DNA of 64,000 nt, taken from the NCBI RefSeq assembly GCF_014596475.1, contig NZ_MECJ01000009.1:186001-250000 (forward strand), written 5' to 3'. Shown piece by piece: positions 30,601 through 36,700 of the stretch. This DNA is from Streptomyces sp. CBMA152 (lineage in GTDB: Bacteria > Actinomycetota > Actinomycetes > Streptomycetales > Streptomycetaceae). Position numbers and translations under genes: made by a program. The notes under the pieces were generated by a model that was not told the origin of the DNA, made no database searches, and saw nothing but the letters and a program-made list of their open reading frames with translations. How positions within the stretch are numbered: the first letter of the stretch is position 1; the number at the start of each line of letters is the position of its first letter.

Positions 30601-30777
30601 GTTGTAGGCGGCCATCTGCGGATACGCCTTCTGGAGAGCCCAGAGACCGCGCTGGCCCTCGGAGAGCTCGTACGTCCGCGCGCCCGCCCTGAGCCGCCGC
30701 AGCAGGTCCCCGACCTCGCTGTCGGTGACCTTGCCCGCCCTGTAGTCGGCGATGAGGGCGCTGAGCTCGTGCTTCAC
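9067..30777 (-). CDS. hybrid NRPS / trans-AT PKS megasynthase, 7236 aa
   Basis: Second synthase in the reading order. Its ATG at 30777 overlaps the stop of the upstream gene as ATGA, and its own stop overlaps the next start in the same way. Domains by residue: C (HHLVFDG, His164), A1 (TSGSTGKPKG near 640), PCP (Ser1033); KS (Cys1269), DH (His1729, Asp1901), KR (Tyr2370), C-MT (VGAGTG near 2675), ACP-ACP (Ser2916, Ser3018); KS (Cys3256), ACP (Ser3733); C (His3915), A2 (TSGSTGNPKG near 4386), PCP (Ser4778); KS (Cys5009), KR (Tyr5806), ACP (Ser5956); KS (Cys6189), a second, different methyltransferase (DLGCAYG near 6750) and an alpha/beta-hydrolase (GHSLGG Ser7069, His7203). The protein ends straight after the hydrolase with no ACP, so the last module is split across two proteins. 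No AT is present. The N-terminal 35 residues look like a docking segment. Confidence 0.96.
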   Translation of the reverse strand: MKHELSALIADYRAGKVTDSEVGDLLRRLRAGARTYELSEGQRGLWALQKAYPQMAAYNVPLCFRISGLDEGVFERACRAVVRRHPVLSTVLGRDGDRPVQSVDPDRELDYARVDLRALPEARMLEAVEAEHKRPFAMEGEPLLRIRVFARPADTSIVLVSVHHLVFDGSSARLLAQSLFDTYETLLAGGEPEAARAGADFEAFVREERATLPGRRAQLLDYWRQKLAGPSAALSLPTDRPHTEVADRFAGETRFSELSGELAHAVQEMAASGRTFASTVMLAAYAVMLASYSTEREVVVGMPVNERGGEELADAMGLMINMMPVRVDLPGATTFGQLVAQVQREVVDGMLHSYPFAALTRDLAQAAPSGRAPVFQTAFVFQDVLDGIADPDRPYELVEELHQEGEYELSVEVWGKGDGYALHWKYHPELFGADFVADLGERYRRVLEAVTADPEVRLDDLRALFADDSDATPADGPCVHDLFDAAAARTPYAVAVTGTDEILTYDELRRRSDALASHLVARGVRPNDLVTVFLDRSAAMVVALLGILKAGAAYVPLDPELPAARLSDIVGDSGTSLVVTQARLKARAQALLDARSAEARAAAPGDLVVLDEQRDELAAAASRGERPGVTVTESDLAYVIYTSGSTGKPKGVMIQHRGFTNLLRSMAVEPGLGRTDTLFAVTTVSFDMAQVELFLPLVTGGRCYVCDSATIKDVDRLKERIGKVRPTVMQATPATWSMLFHSGWRNTEGVRILTGGEALSRTLKDHFLSTGTEAWNLYGPTETTVYSTGTLVRPDAPITIGRPIANTEVLILDEQLLPVAEGEPGELCIAGTGLAKGYVNRPELTAEKFVPHPLVAGARLYRTGDLARWNEDGEIDYLGRLDFQVKIRGNRVELGDIEYHLGRHAAVAECVVVARGEDAAKQLVAYYRPGAGRTAGAADFKDHLRERLPSYMVPDFYVPIDDIPLTGSGKVDRNALMRREISLAPAPAAPVPATPEQVPLAEIEERVLACWQDVLQVRDIGPTASFFEVGGNSLAAVVLAERIADRLGVPFAAADLFKYATARSIAAYVYEHAAPPVPAVRAEEPVVVAPQAGADLPDDAVAIVGIACRFGDAEDHWGFWQDLRRGDGTTRFWTEEELRGAGVPERVLREPGYVPLRSALAGKDVFDGEFFRLSPNHVALMDPQFRQLLLHAWKAVEDAGYDHRDIPDTGVYVTSGNHFYGAPAPDAAPVIEDPQQYLSWVMCQSGTVASMISYQLGFGGPNLSVHSNCSSSLSALSLAARAVQSGETAFALVAAASAAAADGRGYVHQPGLNFSGDGRVKAFDADADGMVGGEGVAALLIRRAKDAVADGDHIYGLLRGVATNSDGAQATGFYSPSVDGQSRVIRQALERTGVDARSIGYVEAHGTGTKLGDPVELAALTEAYREATDESGYCGIGSVKSNLGHLDSAAGLAGTVKVLLSLYHGELAPTLNYTLPNPQLKLERSPFHVVDRLREWPRGEGPRRAAQSSIGLGGSNAHAIFEEYAAAEPADDDRSPQLVPLSARTRDNLAAYVRELRAALESPRPTLRLRDVAYTLQVGRVAMAHRVAFVARDLGELADELALFLDGQDSARRFTGEVPRGGAVDGPGAAKLTRWLEKGEEKGKLKKLAQAWAHGADIEWRRLARTAAGRRTSLPAYPFSQVVHPWPSRAVKAAGPVPAHPLLHENVSGLGAVRYRTRFTGEEFVLRDHVVDGKRLLPAVASLEMAYTAVRRALPSAGSRVTLKNVSWVRPVVVGGEGRTVEFTLTEDAAPGSPRFELTGSAQDGGQVHVQGRATAAPATERPTVGLDRLRAALRSRPLSGDECYAYIARAGVAYGPGFQLVRTLHRGAVDGRREVLAELRLPDGSRGSLESYALHPGFLDAAIHASLGLDARFDTEAGATARPREASATPVPFALDRLDVFAECEEEMYAWVRPAPGERAEGAGQVLDIDLTDARGRVCAALRGLAYRALDGKTDGGRTSALRTLVPVWEPKHGELPAAGGEVAGSPGEVFVFDADRRLRDELAALAPGHRLVELPAGASVAEIAERIRSTGRTPAHLIWVAPHDGLDPVAGQERGVVEVYRLVRALLSLGLGTKSLTWTALTFATQRAKARDLVAATHAGVHGLLGSAAKEHTRWMVRLLDLPATAPGGALRAAGLALPTVPAGTTLALRDGRWLAQELRPVAPLAPATAPYRDGGRYVVVGGAGGIGELWSRHMVEHHQAAIVWIGRRPLDGTVAASLADLAARARAVGAQEPLYVQADASDETALAAAYRRIKERHDRIDGVVHSAIVLADKTLANMDEDRFRAALSAKVDVGVHLARVFGAEPLDFVLFFSSVESFVRDAGQANYAAGCTFKDALALDLADRWPTAPGAARPVVKSVNWGYWGVAGVVSDDFYRARMAAAGIDSLDPEEALRTLADFLGGEHAQIALMRTFDEAALRGLVPDEGRGAPAEVPEDGPDRLPSVLDAVVAAHRAPHGEVERLGRFLPHPRLCELAERLLFTTLRDLGLDGLEGRIPAKYGRWLAESDRVLTAAGLIDVRGGRRALPAARDLDPAELWRQWYAERADWQPNANQRAQVDLVESCLLALREVLAGERPATEILFPGSSMSRVEGIYRGDPIADYFNDRLSELVVDAVRRWRRTHPGRRPRILEVGAGTGATSAKVLAALEPMGDAIAEYCYTDLSKAFLFRAEEQLLPRHPYLTTRIFNAEKPPGGQGIAPGGFDIVVATNVLHATADIALTLRNVKAAMRPGGLLFMNEMSRNTLLAHLTFGLVDGWWLYRDVDLRIPGSPVLTPESWVDVLRAEGFAKVGQPDAGAHVLGQQLTVAENGGGAAVRTDALAATCPTVTVTASVPDADLRAHTLAYFEQLLRAALRLTGDQLDPGRNLHDYGLDSILVSGMNNAVARDFEDVPSTLFFELRTLDELTDHFLATRRPELLRLFGQESAQIVSAPNPPAPASLAERTIAYVTGLVADTLRMAPGDLAPDADLFDLGLDSILVIQLNNALGRDFDELSSTLFFDCPTVREVAGYFTGTHPERLAEVLPAEESPRAMVRNEAPVPKPVQDAAPVQVPAPVTPSAPVPRLRDIAIVGLGGRYPRAADPAELWENVRQGLDCTAEYPQDRWWLRWDEDGKERPRGGFLADVASFDAEYFGIPDAEAAAMDPQERLFIETVHSALQDAGYTADALNRQGRVGVFAGVMNATYNGRTAHSSIANRTSFLFDFQGPSIALDTACSSSLTAIHLALESLYSGDNDCAVAGGVNLLLNADHFDVLAEHGLLSAGDRCRPFSEHADGFLAAEGVGAVVLRPLEDALANGDHVYAVIKGSAVNAGGRTSRYSMPSLTAQRDVVARALEKSGVEPATVSYVEAHGTATALGDSIEISALSRAFGTARAGQYCAVGSLKSNLGHAESASGVAGLTKVLMQLKHGQLAPSINAEELNGGIVFQRTPFAVQRELAPWAPVDAEGRPLPRRAGISCFGAGGSNAHLIIEEHPGGGDVAPALAHSTDEPCLVPLSARTPDQLREVAGRLADFVARADRAGRAVPLRDLAYTLQVGRDELPVRLAFVVRTVAELAARLAAFLGEGLVPGAEYADLTGREAGRQTPAPVTDLREAARQWLAGTALVWEALYGGAPLPRRVSLPTYPFAKKTHWHGERLTPAPAAAVRAAAPALRPAEDGGVRALLRDAVAEQLDVAPAEVRTDVDFPALGLTSMGLVRLAKEIQRDLDPGFESALLFEHATVDELAAHLTGRGVAAAPQPVVPAVRHPLSEGQQGLWTLQKASPESGAYNVPLCFRTTGLDVGALRTAFGRVRARHQVLGAAVDVAGGSLLLAQQAEGQPVVTEHHLSVADESEAVALIRAHAKEPFDLDRGPLCRLDVFHGPRAATWVLLNTHHLVLDGASAVLLVKDLLAQYTALTEGRTLDAPHPSAPYEEFVAAEAEALGDAGAQERLAYWRERLSQPLPAVALPADRPRPTGSGAGATATRRLPAGLGARIQEFARARRVYASAAYLAAFKVLLRQYTQQDDVIVGMPVSTRPARGFERTVGHFVNMLPVRSRVSGAVRFADLCKDVQKNLVNGLAQNYPFTALVRELGLSTDDGGAPVFRYAFMYQDWHEDVTAGAPAFSYVEGVHQEGEYELVLEVVEPAGPGGSWTVNWKYDTALFDAATAEQLLRQYVHLLESVPADPEQLVDACSLLSPEERHTLTVEWNATEAVHPERPVHELFAEQAARTPDALAVVAGPDSLTYAELDERSSRLAGHLADLGVGPGSLVAVYLERSPELLIALLATVKAGGAYIPLDPDYPQDRLAYILGDARPQVVLTHSALGTRLRELADVPSTVLMDRPWPAGGPVRARVGADDLAYVIYTSGSTGNPKGVMVAHGALTNFLCSMANRPGLRAEDRLLAVTTHSFDIAALELYLPLVVGARVHLCDADTARDPGRLKALLGAVRPTVMQATPSTWTMLLHAGWTNDERVRVLCGGEALPETLRERLTALDCEAWNLFGPTETTIWSTAGGIEADGRITIGTPIDNTQIYILDGLGRPAPAGVPGELCIAGAGLAKGYLNKPELTAERFPENPFAPGTRLYRTGDLARRLSDGRIECLGRIDSQVKIRGFRVELGEIEHVLAGHPAVRECVVVARTRAESKQLVAYYVPTAGPVAAEELTAQLARKLPPYMVPSFVLPIDALPRTPNGKVDRKALEERAVVLARTRTQAPRPVETAPLSPLPHEGDVLALWREVLGVDDLGPTDAFLDAGGSSVLAAVLADRAAKRYGVPFTAAETFKCVNARGMSEHLRASGTGAEGEAETVQAAPAPAAPLTGSVAVIGISCRLPGAEDHHAFWRNLLAGEESVELCSADELRELGVEESLIAHPDYVPVRASMRGKGLFDADFFHVSPRDAELMDPQLRLLLQHSWKAVEDAGRLPGDITDSAVYVSTSNALYQAPLAARDGRRDSESLVSFLQAQPGTIPTTVSHRLGLTGPSLYVHSNCSSSLAGLALAVQGIQSGQTRHALVGGAGMYAENAVGYLFEEGMTLSFDGHCKPFDAEASGMIGGEGVVVVLLKDAESAVRDGDHIYALLRGAGMNNDGDRKAGYYAPSVAGQAELVSAVLDRAGVHPETIGYLEAHGTGTRLGDPIEVMAVSEAYRRHTDRTGFCGIGSVKSNLGHLDAAAGLAGLVKTALVVANRRIPPTVNHRVPNPQIDFAGSPFYVVDRLVEHTPSAEPMRAAVSSFGIGGTNVHAVLEQAPARGAEDAVLAGPRLVPLSARGTENLRRYADDLAKRLTELEEAGPSARRLADVAFTLQVGRTQQRERVAFVVSDVRELIDALGDFASGGEQRVYGGDGALAHTARQWVDGAQVDWPAPHADAAYPARRISLPTYPFTEEYFWLREEEAVAPQPTSTDVSRKESDGSPDLEFFEERWVPTPAAPVADAPASEAQVVVCFLDGPAERAAYERSLRERAPGAEPVFIGAGSPYPVDRDDERSWKRALGAVAAEYGRVDAIHYLWPTGHRDGGPGELSPLLRELRDVASLIRAVAAARLEVPHLLVAGHFRDAVEQAALDALIGYERSLTEVLPGTTLRVILHEGVLDASHWAALLFAEQRQQDGASAQYRADGVRRTCRVERVESPARPTRSVLREGGTYLLTGAFGGLGRRLAEYLAREYRADLVLLGRSEIGAAEEAWAETLRRFGSRIVCRRADVGDPSALAAVRASLPEELRAIDGVLHLAGAAEPVALPAKTIASIDAVLGAKAHGTLALERALDAERLDFVCHFSSCAAVLGDFGSGDYAVANRFQAAYARALGERPTRHRTLAIQWPLWQEGGMGASAQRSADPEFMDAYLRSSGRRALETAAGLDAFERLLAADLAAPMVLRPTAQAPAPVAGAAGPVAPPEPAARTQAPKTGELTCAVREVVQHVLKAEAHRIDDRSNFVDLGFDSIRLTQLAHQLSDRVGVRLLPTVLYDHPSIERLVEHLAGEDVRLADEAPAVAAEPVAVVEPTVPVAAVEPAVGDEPVAIIGMSGIFPGCRSVAEFWDALADGRDMVRELPPVRFGELAPAEPDGERYRWMGSIDWAHEFDAAFFEIAPKEARTIDPRQRHLLQESWKALEDAALGAEELKGKRVGVFVGVEQGDYQFLVKDGGNVTSNHDGVLAARLSYFLDLKGPVLAVNTSCSSGLVALHQACLSLRQKECDIAVVAAANFVLTPQSLDAMSRAGMLSEAGRCFTFDQRADGMVPGEAVTALVLRPLAAAEANGDPVHSVIAASGLNYDGRTNGITAPAGESQRELLSTVYERGGIDPRDLGHIVTHGTGTKLGDPVEVNALRAAFRTDAGVAERGFCALTSTKTNFGHTFAASGLVGLMSLSESVRRGVIPASLHCEQDNEYIDWSDSPFYVNKATKEWATPTGAPRTGAVSAFGMSGTNAHVVVREYVRADAAPAAAPRAVGHLLPLSAKTEAALAQLVDRLLDLIADGELRDGDLPALARTLGHGRHHFRHRCAVVADTLDGAAALWRGWRDGSAGAGCFAGTVARDFSARSAAEADAGQVNAPGAGLDAAERRRALAALAERYVRGHDLPSADAETAAGRPARLRLPTYPFARNRYWVREEAPVVTQTAASAAVRPADHAPAAPAVSASAPAEPAVPAKPVVLADLADFPHRLAGPAEPRPHTVTLSPLPAPARPVTREHDILEDLKSAANLDFGGMVATLNRTGVMVEHLIPYSSEFAEYAGEGGGEVLDLGCAYGIASIAALERGARVVALDMEKKHLDILEQRVNDDARTRLTLRQGVLPDVDFEDGRFTAVHASRVMHFLTPEGVGVTLRKMFRWLEPGGKVFLSTDSPYFGYWASKAADYEARRLAGDPWPGYIEDVAAHFEEAHVIGGPSLINALDPDVFRRECEAAGFVVERAGYFGAVGVDRGSYGAPGPDMEHVGIIARKPDSAGAAQPQAQVQGHIQAVARTAVPRDETGRVGDIDYRVRGTGTTALVLIHGLGCDMTYWEQQARYFADRYTVVTLDLAGHGGSGRDRRHWTVEAYARDVADVVARVAAEDVVLVGHSLGGPVMLAAEPLLGGRVRGMVGVDTLHTFDPQPLSAKQLDRFVQSFVDAPVRAEELFLDTGRADLVALVERTRAHVGEAIVSASFREMLTYLQRLPKRFGAPVTLVNSTSWMPTDTASAAKYGVDVEFVDGVGHFVMLEAPEVLNATLERLVKGFGDSRRASEATER
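12790..16265 (-). other. Module 9: KS-KR-ACP
   Basis: The KS has VHSNCSSSLA (Cys5009). The HSNC signature marks trans-AT KSs that accept an aminoacyl chain from an NRPS module, which fits its position. The KR has TGAFGGLG and GSGDY (Tyr5806). It lacks the Asp of the LDD region (AGAAEPV), so A-type stereochemistry is the guess. The ACP is LGFDSIRL (Ser5956). Expected product: a beta-hydroxy unit. Confidence 0.88.
16330..19435 (-). other. Module 8: C-A-PCP, glycine-specific
   Basis: The condensation domain has HHLVLDG (His3915). Aligning the A domain to the GrsA positions gives the ten-residue specificity code DILQLGLIWK, the known glycine code. PCP Ser4778 lies in AGGSSV. The Lys of NGKVDR is present. 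Confidence 0.88.
19450..21465 (-). other. Module 7: KS-ACP (no reductive domains)
   Basis: The KS has LDTACSSSLT (Cys3256), EAHGTAT and SNLGHAES. The ACP is ALGLTSMG (Ser3733), with Thr replacing the usual Asp before the Ser. No KR or DH is present, so a beta-keto thioester is predicted to pass to the following C domain. Architecture and ACP type match module 4. Confidence 0.85.
21590..27490 (-). other. Module 6: KS-DH-KR-C-MT-ACP-ACP
   Basis: The KS has VHSNCSSSLS (Cys1269), the type that follows NRPS modules. The DH has HVVDGKRLLP (His1729) and LDAAIH (Asp1901). The KR has VGGAGGIG and GQANY (Tyr2370). The C-methyltransferase of canonical PKS type has ILEVGAGTG and a following ATNVLHAT. 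Two ACPs follow (Ser2916, Ser3018; YGLDSILV and LGLDSILV). Expected product: an alpha-methyl alpha,beta-enoyl thioester. Confidence 0.9.
27550..30670 (-). other. Module 5: C-A-PCP, amino acid not assigned
   Basis: The C domain has HHLVFDG. The A domain has TSGSTGKPKG and GKVDR. The extracted code is DMVQLGLVYK. It shares Q278, L299, G301 and L322 with the glycine code of module 8 but differs at 236, 239, 330 and 331. Glycine or another small residue is likely. PCP Ser1033 lies in VGGNSL. Confidence 0.8.
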
Positions 30778-33700
30778 TTCTGAGTTCTCTCTCCGTCGAG
30801 GAGCGCGATGGCGTCGTCGAGGTCCAGGTCGCCGTCACCGAGGCGCTCCAGCACCTCCAGGACCTCGGACTGCGGGGCGGTTTCCGGGGCAGGGCGCGCA
30901 GGGCCCGCGGGGACCAGACGGGCGACCCCTTCGGGGTACGCGTCCACCAGGTGCGCGGCCAGCTCGCCGACCGTGGCGTACTCGAAGAGCGCGCTGGGCA
31001 CGAAGCCCGGGGCGACGCTCCCGCCCAGCTCGCGGGTCAGCCGGACGATCCCCAGCGAGTTCAGGCCCAGCTCCAGGAATCCGGCGTGCGGTGCGATCTC
31101 CTGAGCGTCGTGGCCCAACTGGTCGGCGAGCAGCCCGCGCAGGAACCTCGACGCCCGCTCTTCGGCGACGTCGGTGGTGTCCGCGAGGCGCGGCACCGGT
31201 TCGCCGTCGGCGAGGAAACGCCAGTGCGGGGCGGCGGGCCGAAGCTGCGGCTGCGGTTGCGGCCGTACGGGGGCTGCGGGCTCCGGAGCCGGTGCGGGCC
31301 AGGTGTCCGCTGCCGCCGACACCCAGTGCCGGTCCTTGGCGAACGGGTAGGTGGGCAGGTGAAGGCGGTGCGGTGGGACCGTGTGGAGCGCGCTCCAGTC
31401 GATCGCGTACCCCTCCAGCCACAGCTCGGCGATCTTGCGCCAGTTGCCCTGCGCGGCCCACCGGCCGACCAGTTGCTCGCGCACCTCGTCCTCGTCCAGC
31501 AGCCGTACGCCGGACGGGCGTGCGTCGACGCGGCCCCGCCAGAGGTTTCCGGAGGCGGCGTCACCGGTGAGGAAGCGGCCGAGGCCGTCCTTCACCTCGT
31601 CGAGGCTGTGGGCGCGCAGAACCAGCCGCTCCTCCAGGGCGACCCGGCCGGTCTGGAGGGTGTGGGCGAGGGCGGACAGGTCGAGATCGTCGTGCGCGTC
31701 CAGGAAGCGCAGCAGCTTGTGCGCGTACGCGCGCAGCCGGTCCTCGTCCTTGGCGGACAGCGGGACCAGCACCCCGCCGGGGACCTCGGACGGCCTCGGC
31801 GCGGGCGGCGCGGGCGCCTCCTCCAGGACGACGTGCGCGTTGGCACCGGTCGCGCCGAACGCGCTGACCCCGGCCCGGCGCGGCGCGCCGTCCTCGCTCT
31901 CCCACGCCGTCAACTCCGTCTGGAGCCGGAACGGCGAGTCGGCCAGGTCGAGGTACGGGTTGGCGCGCTCCGCCGGGACCAGCGGGGTGAGCGTGCGATG
32001 GTGGAGCTGGAGCACGGCCTTGGTCAGCGCGCTGATCCCGGCCGCCGACTCGGCGTGCCCGATCGCGGACTTGACCGAGCCGAGCGCGCAGAAGCCCGTG
32101 CGGTCGGTGCGCGCCCGGAAGGCCCGCTCCAGGGCCTCCACCTCCATCAGGTCGCCGATCTCGGTACCGGTGCCGTGCGCCTCCACGTATCCGAGCGAGG
32201 CGGGGTCGACCCCGGCCCGGTCCAGGCAGTCGGCGACGACGGCCTGCTGCGCGGGGGCCGAGGGCACCCGGAAGCCGGGGGTGCGGCCGGAGTGGCTGAC
32301 CGCGCTGCCCTTGATCACCGCGTACACCGCGTCGCCGTCCTCGACGGCCCGGCTCAGCGGCTTGAGCAGCACCGCGCCCACGCCTTCGGCCGACACATAG
32401 CCGTCTCCCCCGGCCCCGAACGACCGCGCGGGCGCCTCCTGGGCGAGCAGACCGAGCAGGCCGTACGTGCGGTACTTGCCGGGGTGCAGGGAGAGGTTGA
32501 CCCCGCCGGCGAGCGCGGCGTCGCACTCGCCCCGCCGCAGCGCCTCCACCGCGAGGTGCACGGCGTTGAGCGAGGACGCGCAGACCGTGTCGACGGCCAG
32601 GGACGGGCCGTGGAAGTCGCAGAAGTGCGAGACACGGTGGGCGATGGTGGCCGCGTTCAGGGCCTGCGGAACGCGCTGCCCCTGGCGTACGGCCTCCTCC
32701 TGGAGCAGGGCGTAGTCCCGGTGCATGACGCCGGCGTACACACCCACCGCACGCCGTCGCTCCCCGTCCCGGGCGGCGGCCAGCGCGTCCGGGGTGTACC
32801 CGGCGTCCTCGACGGCCTCCCAGCACACTTCGAGGAACAGCCGTTCCTGCGGGTCGAGTTGGGCGGCCTCGTCCGCCGGGATGCCGAAGAAGGCGGCGTC
32901 GAAGCAGTCGACGTCGTCGACGAACCCGCCCCAGCGGGACAGGCTCGCGTCCTGCAGCCACCGGCTCCCGGGCACCTCGCCGACGCAGTCCCGGCCCGCC
33001 TTGAGGTTCTCCCAGAACTCGGCGACGTCTGCGGCCTTCGGGTAGCGCCCCGCGATGCCGACGATCGCTATGTCCTGGCCGTTGATGGCGGAGGGCCGGG
33101 CCGCCTGCGGGGCCTGCGGCTGCTGGGCGATCCGGTGCTCCGGCGGAACCGGAACCCGTACGGGCGGCGCGGCGACGGTCGTTCCGGCCGCGCTCAGGTG
33201 GTCCGCCAGCGCCCCGACCGTCGCGTGCTCGAAGAGCAGCGTGGGCGACAGACGTGTGTCCAGGGCCTGCTCGAGGCGGGCGGCGACCTGGAGCAACTTG
33301 GCCGAGTCCAGGCCCATTTCGTAGTAGCTGGTGGTCGTGGAGACCTCACCGGCGGGTATGCCCAGCTGCTCGGCGATGACGGAGGCGACCACCGCGCCGA
33401 CGGCGTCGGCGCAGGCCGACGGCGGCACGGGAGCCGGGACCGTGACCAGGGGGGTGACCGGCGCCTGTGCGCGGCGGGCCGGGTCGATCAGGCCCGCGTG
33501 CCGCACCAGCTTGCTACTGAAGTCGGCCAGTTCACCGATCTTGCGGCCCTCCGCGTCGAAGAACTCCATGGTGAAGCCGAGCAGTTCCTCGCTCTGGCGG
33601 ACCGAGGACCGCCGCACCCGTGTGCGGCAGGCGTCGCCGAAGTGGGCGCAGGCGCGGAACGAGCCGTAGTGGAGCGGCAGGAACAGCGCGGGGGCGCCGC

Positions 33701-36700
33701 CCTCCGCGTACGCCAGGGCGCCGCTCGCGCCGACGGCGCTGCCGTCGATGAGTGTGGGGTGGAAGAGTTCCCCGCCCGCGCCCTTGGCGACGCCGAGCCG
33801 CACCCAGATGTCCTCGGCCCCGACGGACACCGTGCCGTCGGCCTTCATGGGCCCGGAGTGGGCCACTTCCCGGTCCCGGTAGGCGCCGTACACCTCGTCG
33901 AGGCCGGTCACCCGCGCCCCGGGCTCCACGTCGGCAGCAACCCGCTCGGTGAAGGTGACCGCGCTGGTGAGGCGGTGCATCTCGGCGGTGATGTACCGCT
34001 CCGCGTCGCCTCCGGTGACCTCGATGCGCCAGCCGTTCGCACAGTGCTCGACGGCCTCGACACGGATGTCGAGGGCGCTGTCGGCGTCCACGCCCAGCGG
34101 GCGGTAGATCGACAGGTCGCGCAGCTCCAGCGTGTCGTACGCGAAGCCCGCCTCGGCGAAGCACCGGTACAGCAGGTCTATCCAGGCCAGGCCCGGAAGC
34201 AGACGGCGGCCGTAGACGCGGTGGTGGTCCATGACCGGGTCACCGGCCGCGACGCGCCGGGTCCACACCCGTGTCCCGGCGGCTTCGGCAGGCGCGACCC
34301 GCGCGCCCGTGCGCACATCGGTCCGGGTCAGTTCCGGCAGTGCGACCGGACGGCGGGTGGCCGGATCGGCGGGCGCGGGGCGGTGCTTGAGGATGACGTG
34401 TCCGTTCGTGCCGCCGTCGGCGAAGCTGCTCAGCGCCGCGTACGGCAGCGCCGCGTCCGCCGCCTGCCGGGGGAAGGCGAGGTTGGCCGCGTCGAGGGAG
34501 AAGTGCTCCATGGGCTCCTGGCCCGAGCGGAACGGCACCATCCGCTGGTGGTGGACCATCAGCGCGACCTTGATGAAGGCGGCGATGCCCTCCGCGCAGA
34601 GCGGATGCCCGATGTTGGGCTTCATCGAGCCCAGGTGCAGCGGCGCGGCGGTCGGCTCGCCGTCGCGGTAGACCGCCTGGACGGCCTTGAGTTCAAGGAG
34701 GTCGGTGAGCTGCGAGCCCGAGCCGTTGACCTCCAGGTAGCGCACGTCCTGCGGCGCGCGGTTCGCCTGCCGCAGCGCGTCGCGCATGACCTGCTTCTGG
34801 GCCTGGAGGTTGGGGGTGGCGGGCCCGGCCGTACGGCCGTCGTTGTTGATGGCGATGCCGTCGACCACGGCGTACACCGTGTCGCCGTCCCGCTCCGCCT
34901 GCTCCAGCGGCTTCAGTACGACCACACCGCAGCCCTCGCCGAGGACCACTCCGGCGGCGCGGCGGTCGAAGAGGTGGAACTCTCCCCCGTCCTGCAACAG
35001 GCCCCGGCGGCCGAAGAGTTCGTGGTCCTCGGAGTCGGTGAGCAGGCTGACACCCGCCACCACCGCGAGGTCCACCGCCCCGGCCGCCAGCGCGTCGGTG
35101 GCGAGCTTCATCGCCACCAGCGAGGAGGAGCAGGCCGTGTCCAGGACCATGGCCGGGCCACGCCAGTTGAAGAACTGGGAGATGTTCGCGGCCAGGTAGT
35201 TCTGCCCGACCGTCATGATCGGGTTGCGTGCCCCGGCCACCAGGGCTTTGTCGGCCCGGCCCCAGCCACGTGCGCCGACGTACACGCCGGTGTTGCTGCC
35301 GTCGAGCTCGCCGAAGCGGTAGCCCGCGTGGTGGACCGCCTTGAGGCTCTCCTCCAGCAGCACCAGCGCCTGCGGGTCCATCGCCCGGACGTCTTCGGCG
35401 TGGAGCATGAAGTACCCGGGGTCGAACCCGTGGATGTCGTCGACGAGTCCGGCGGTGAAGTCGGTCGCCCGCCCCCAGCGGTCCTCGGGGACCGTACGGA
35501 TGGCGGAGCGGCCCTGCGAGAGCAGGTCCCAGTACGCGTCGAGGTCGGGCGCGCCGGGCAGTCGGCAGGCCATGCCGATGACGGCGACGGGGCCCGCGGT
35601 GGGCGCGGCCGGTGCCGTGATCGCGGGCTCGGCCACCGCGGGGACGGTGACGGCCGGGGCGGGTGCGACGACGGCCGGGGCCGGGGCGGGCGTCTCCTGC
35701 GGGAGCGGCGCGGGCCGCACCGGCGCGAACTCGGCCGCGACCTCGACCCCATGCGCGCTGAGCAACCACGCCGTCAGCTCGTCAAGGGTGGGGTGCTCCA
35801 GGAGCGTGGACGGTTCGAGCGGCACGCCCAGGCGCTGCTTGATCCGCTGGAGGATCTGGGCGAGCAGGATGGAGTCGGCGCCGTAGTCCGCGTACGAGGT
35901 GCGCTCGTCCAGCACACCCGACTTCAGCTTGAGCTCGGCCTCGAAGGTCTCGCTCAGGAACGCCATCAGACGCGGACCGGCGTCGCCGCCGGGGGCGGAC
36001 GCGGGCGCGACGGGGGTCGGGGAGGTGTGCGCCACGGCGCCAGCCGCCGGGGCCGTTTCCGCCATCGCGCGCCGCTTCGGCCGCAGCAGTGCCGCCGCGT
36101 CGAAGCGCGCTGGGTCGACGTGCACCGGCATGACCACCGGGGCGTAGCGCGAGGTCAGGACCTGGTCGAGGAGGTCGAGCCCCTCCCGGTCGGTGATGCT
36201 GAGCAGTCCGGTGTCGGTGTACGCCTGGTTCTTGACCTCACCGAAGCCGCTCTCGCGCCAGCTGGGCCACTGGACGCTGGTGATGGGCAGGGCGTGGGCG
36301 TGCGCCTGGGCGAAGTAGTCCAGGAACGCGTTACCCATGGCGTAGTCGCTCTGGCCCGCGCCGAGCGCGGGGACGGCGGCGGACACCGAGGAGAAGAGCA
36401 CCACGAACCGGAGTGCCGCGGCGTCCAGGGCGGCCAGCAGGTTGCGGGTGCCCTCGATCTTCGGCGAGACCACGCGCGCGATGCCCTCGACGGGCTTGCG
36501 GACGAACGCCGGGTTCTCGGTGTCGACGAGCCCGGCGGCGTGGATGACGCCGGCGATCTTGCCCATCGTCGTCTCGATCGCCTCGATGCCCGCCGCGACC
36601 TCGTCGACGCGGTCGAGCGGCAGCGCCAGGACGCGCACCTCCACGCCCCGCGCCTCCAGGTCGAGCACGGCGCGGATCTTCGCGCGGACCGCCGGGGCGC

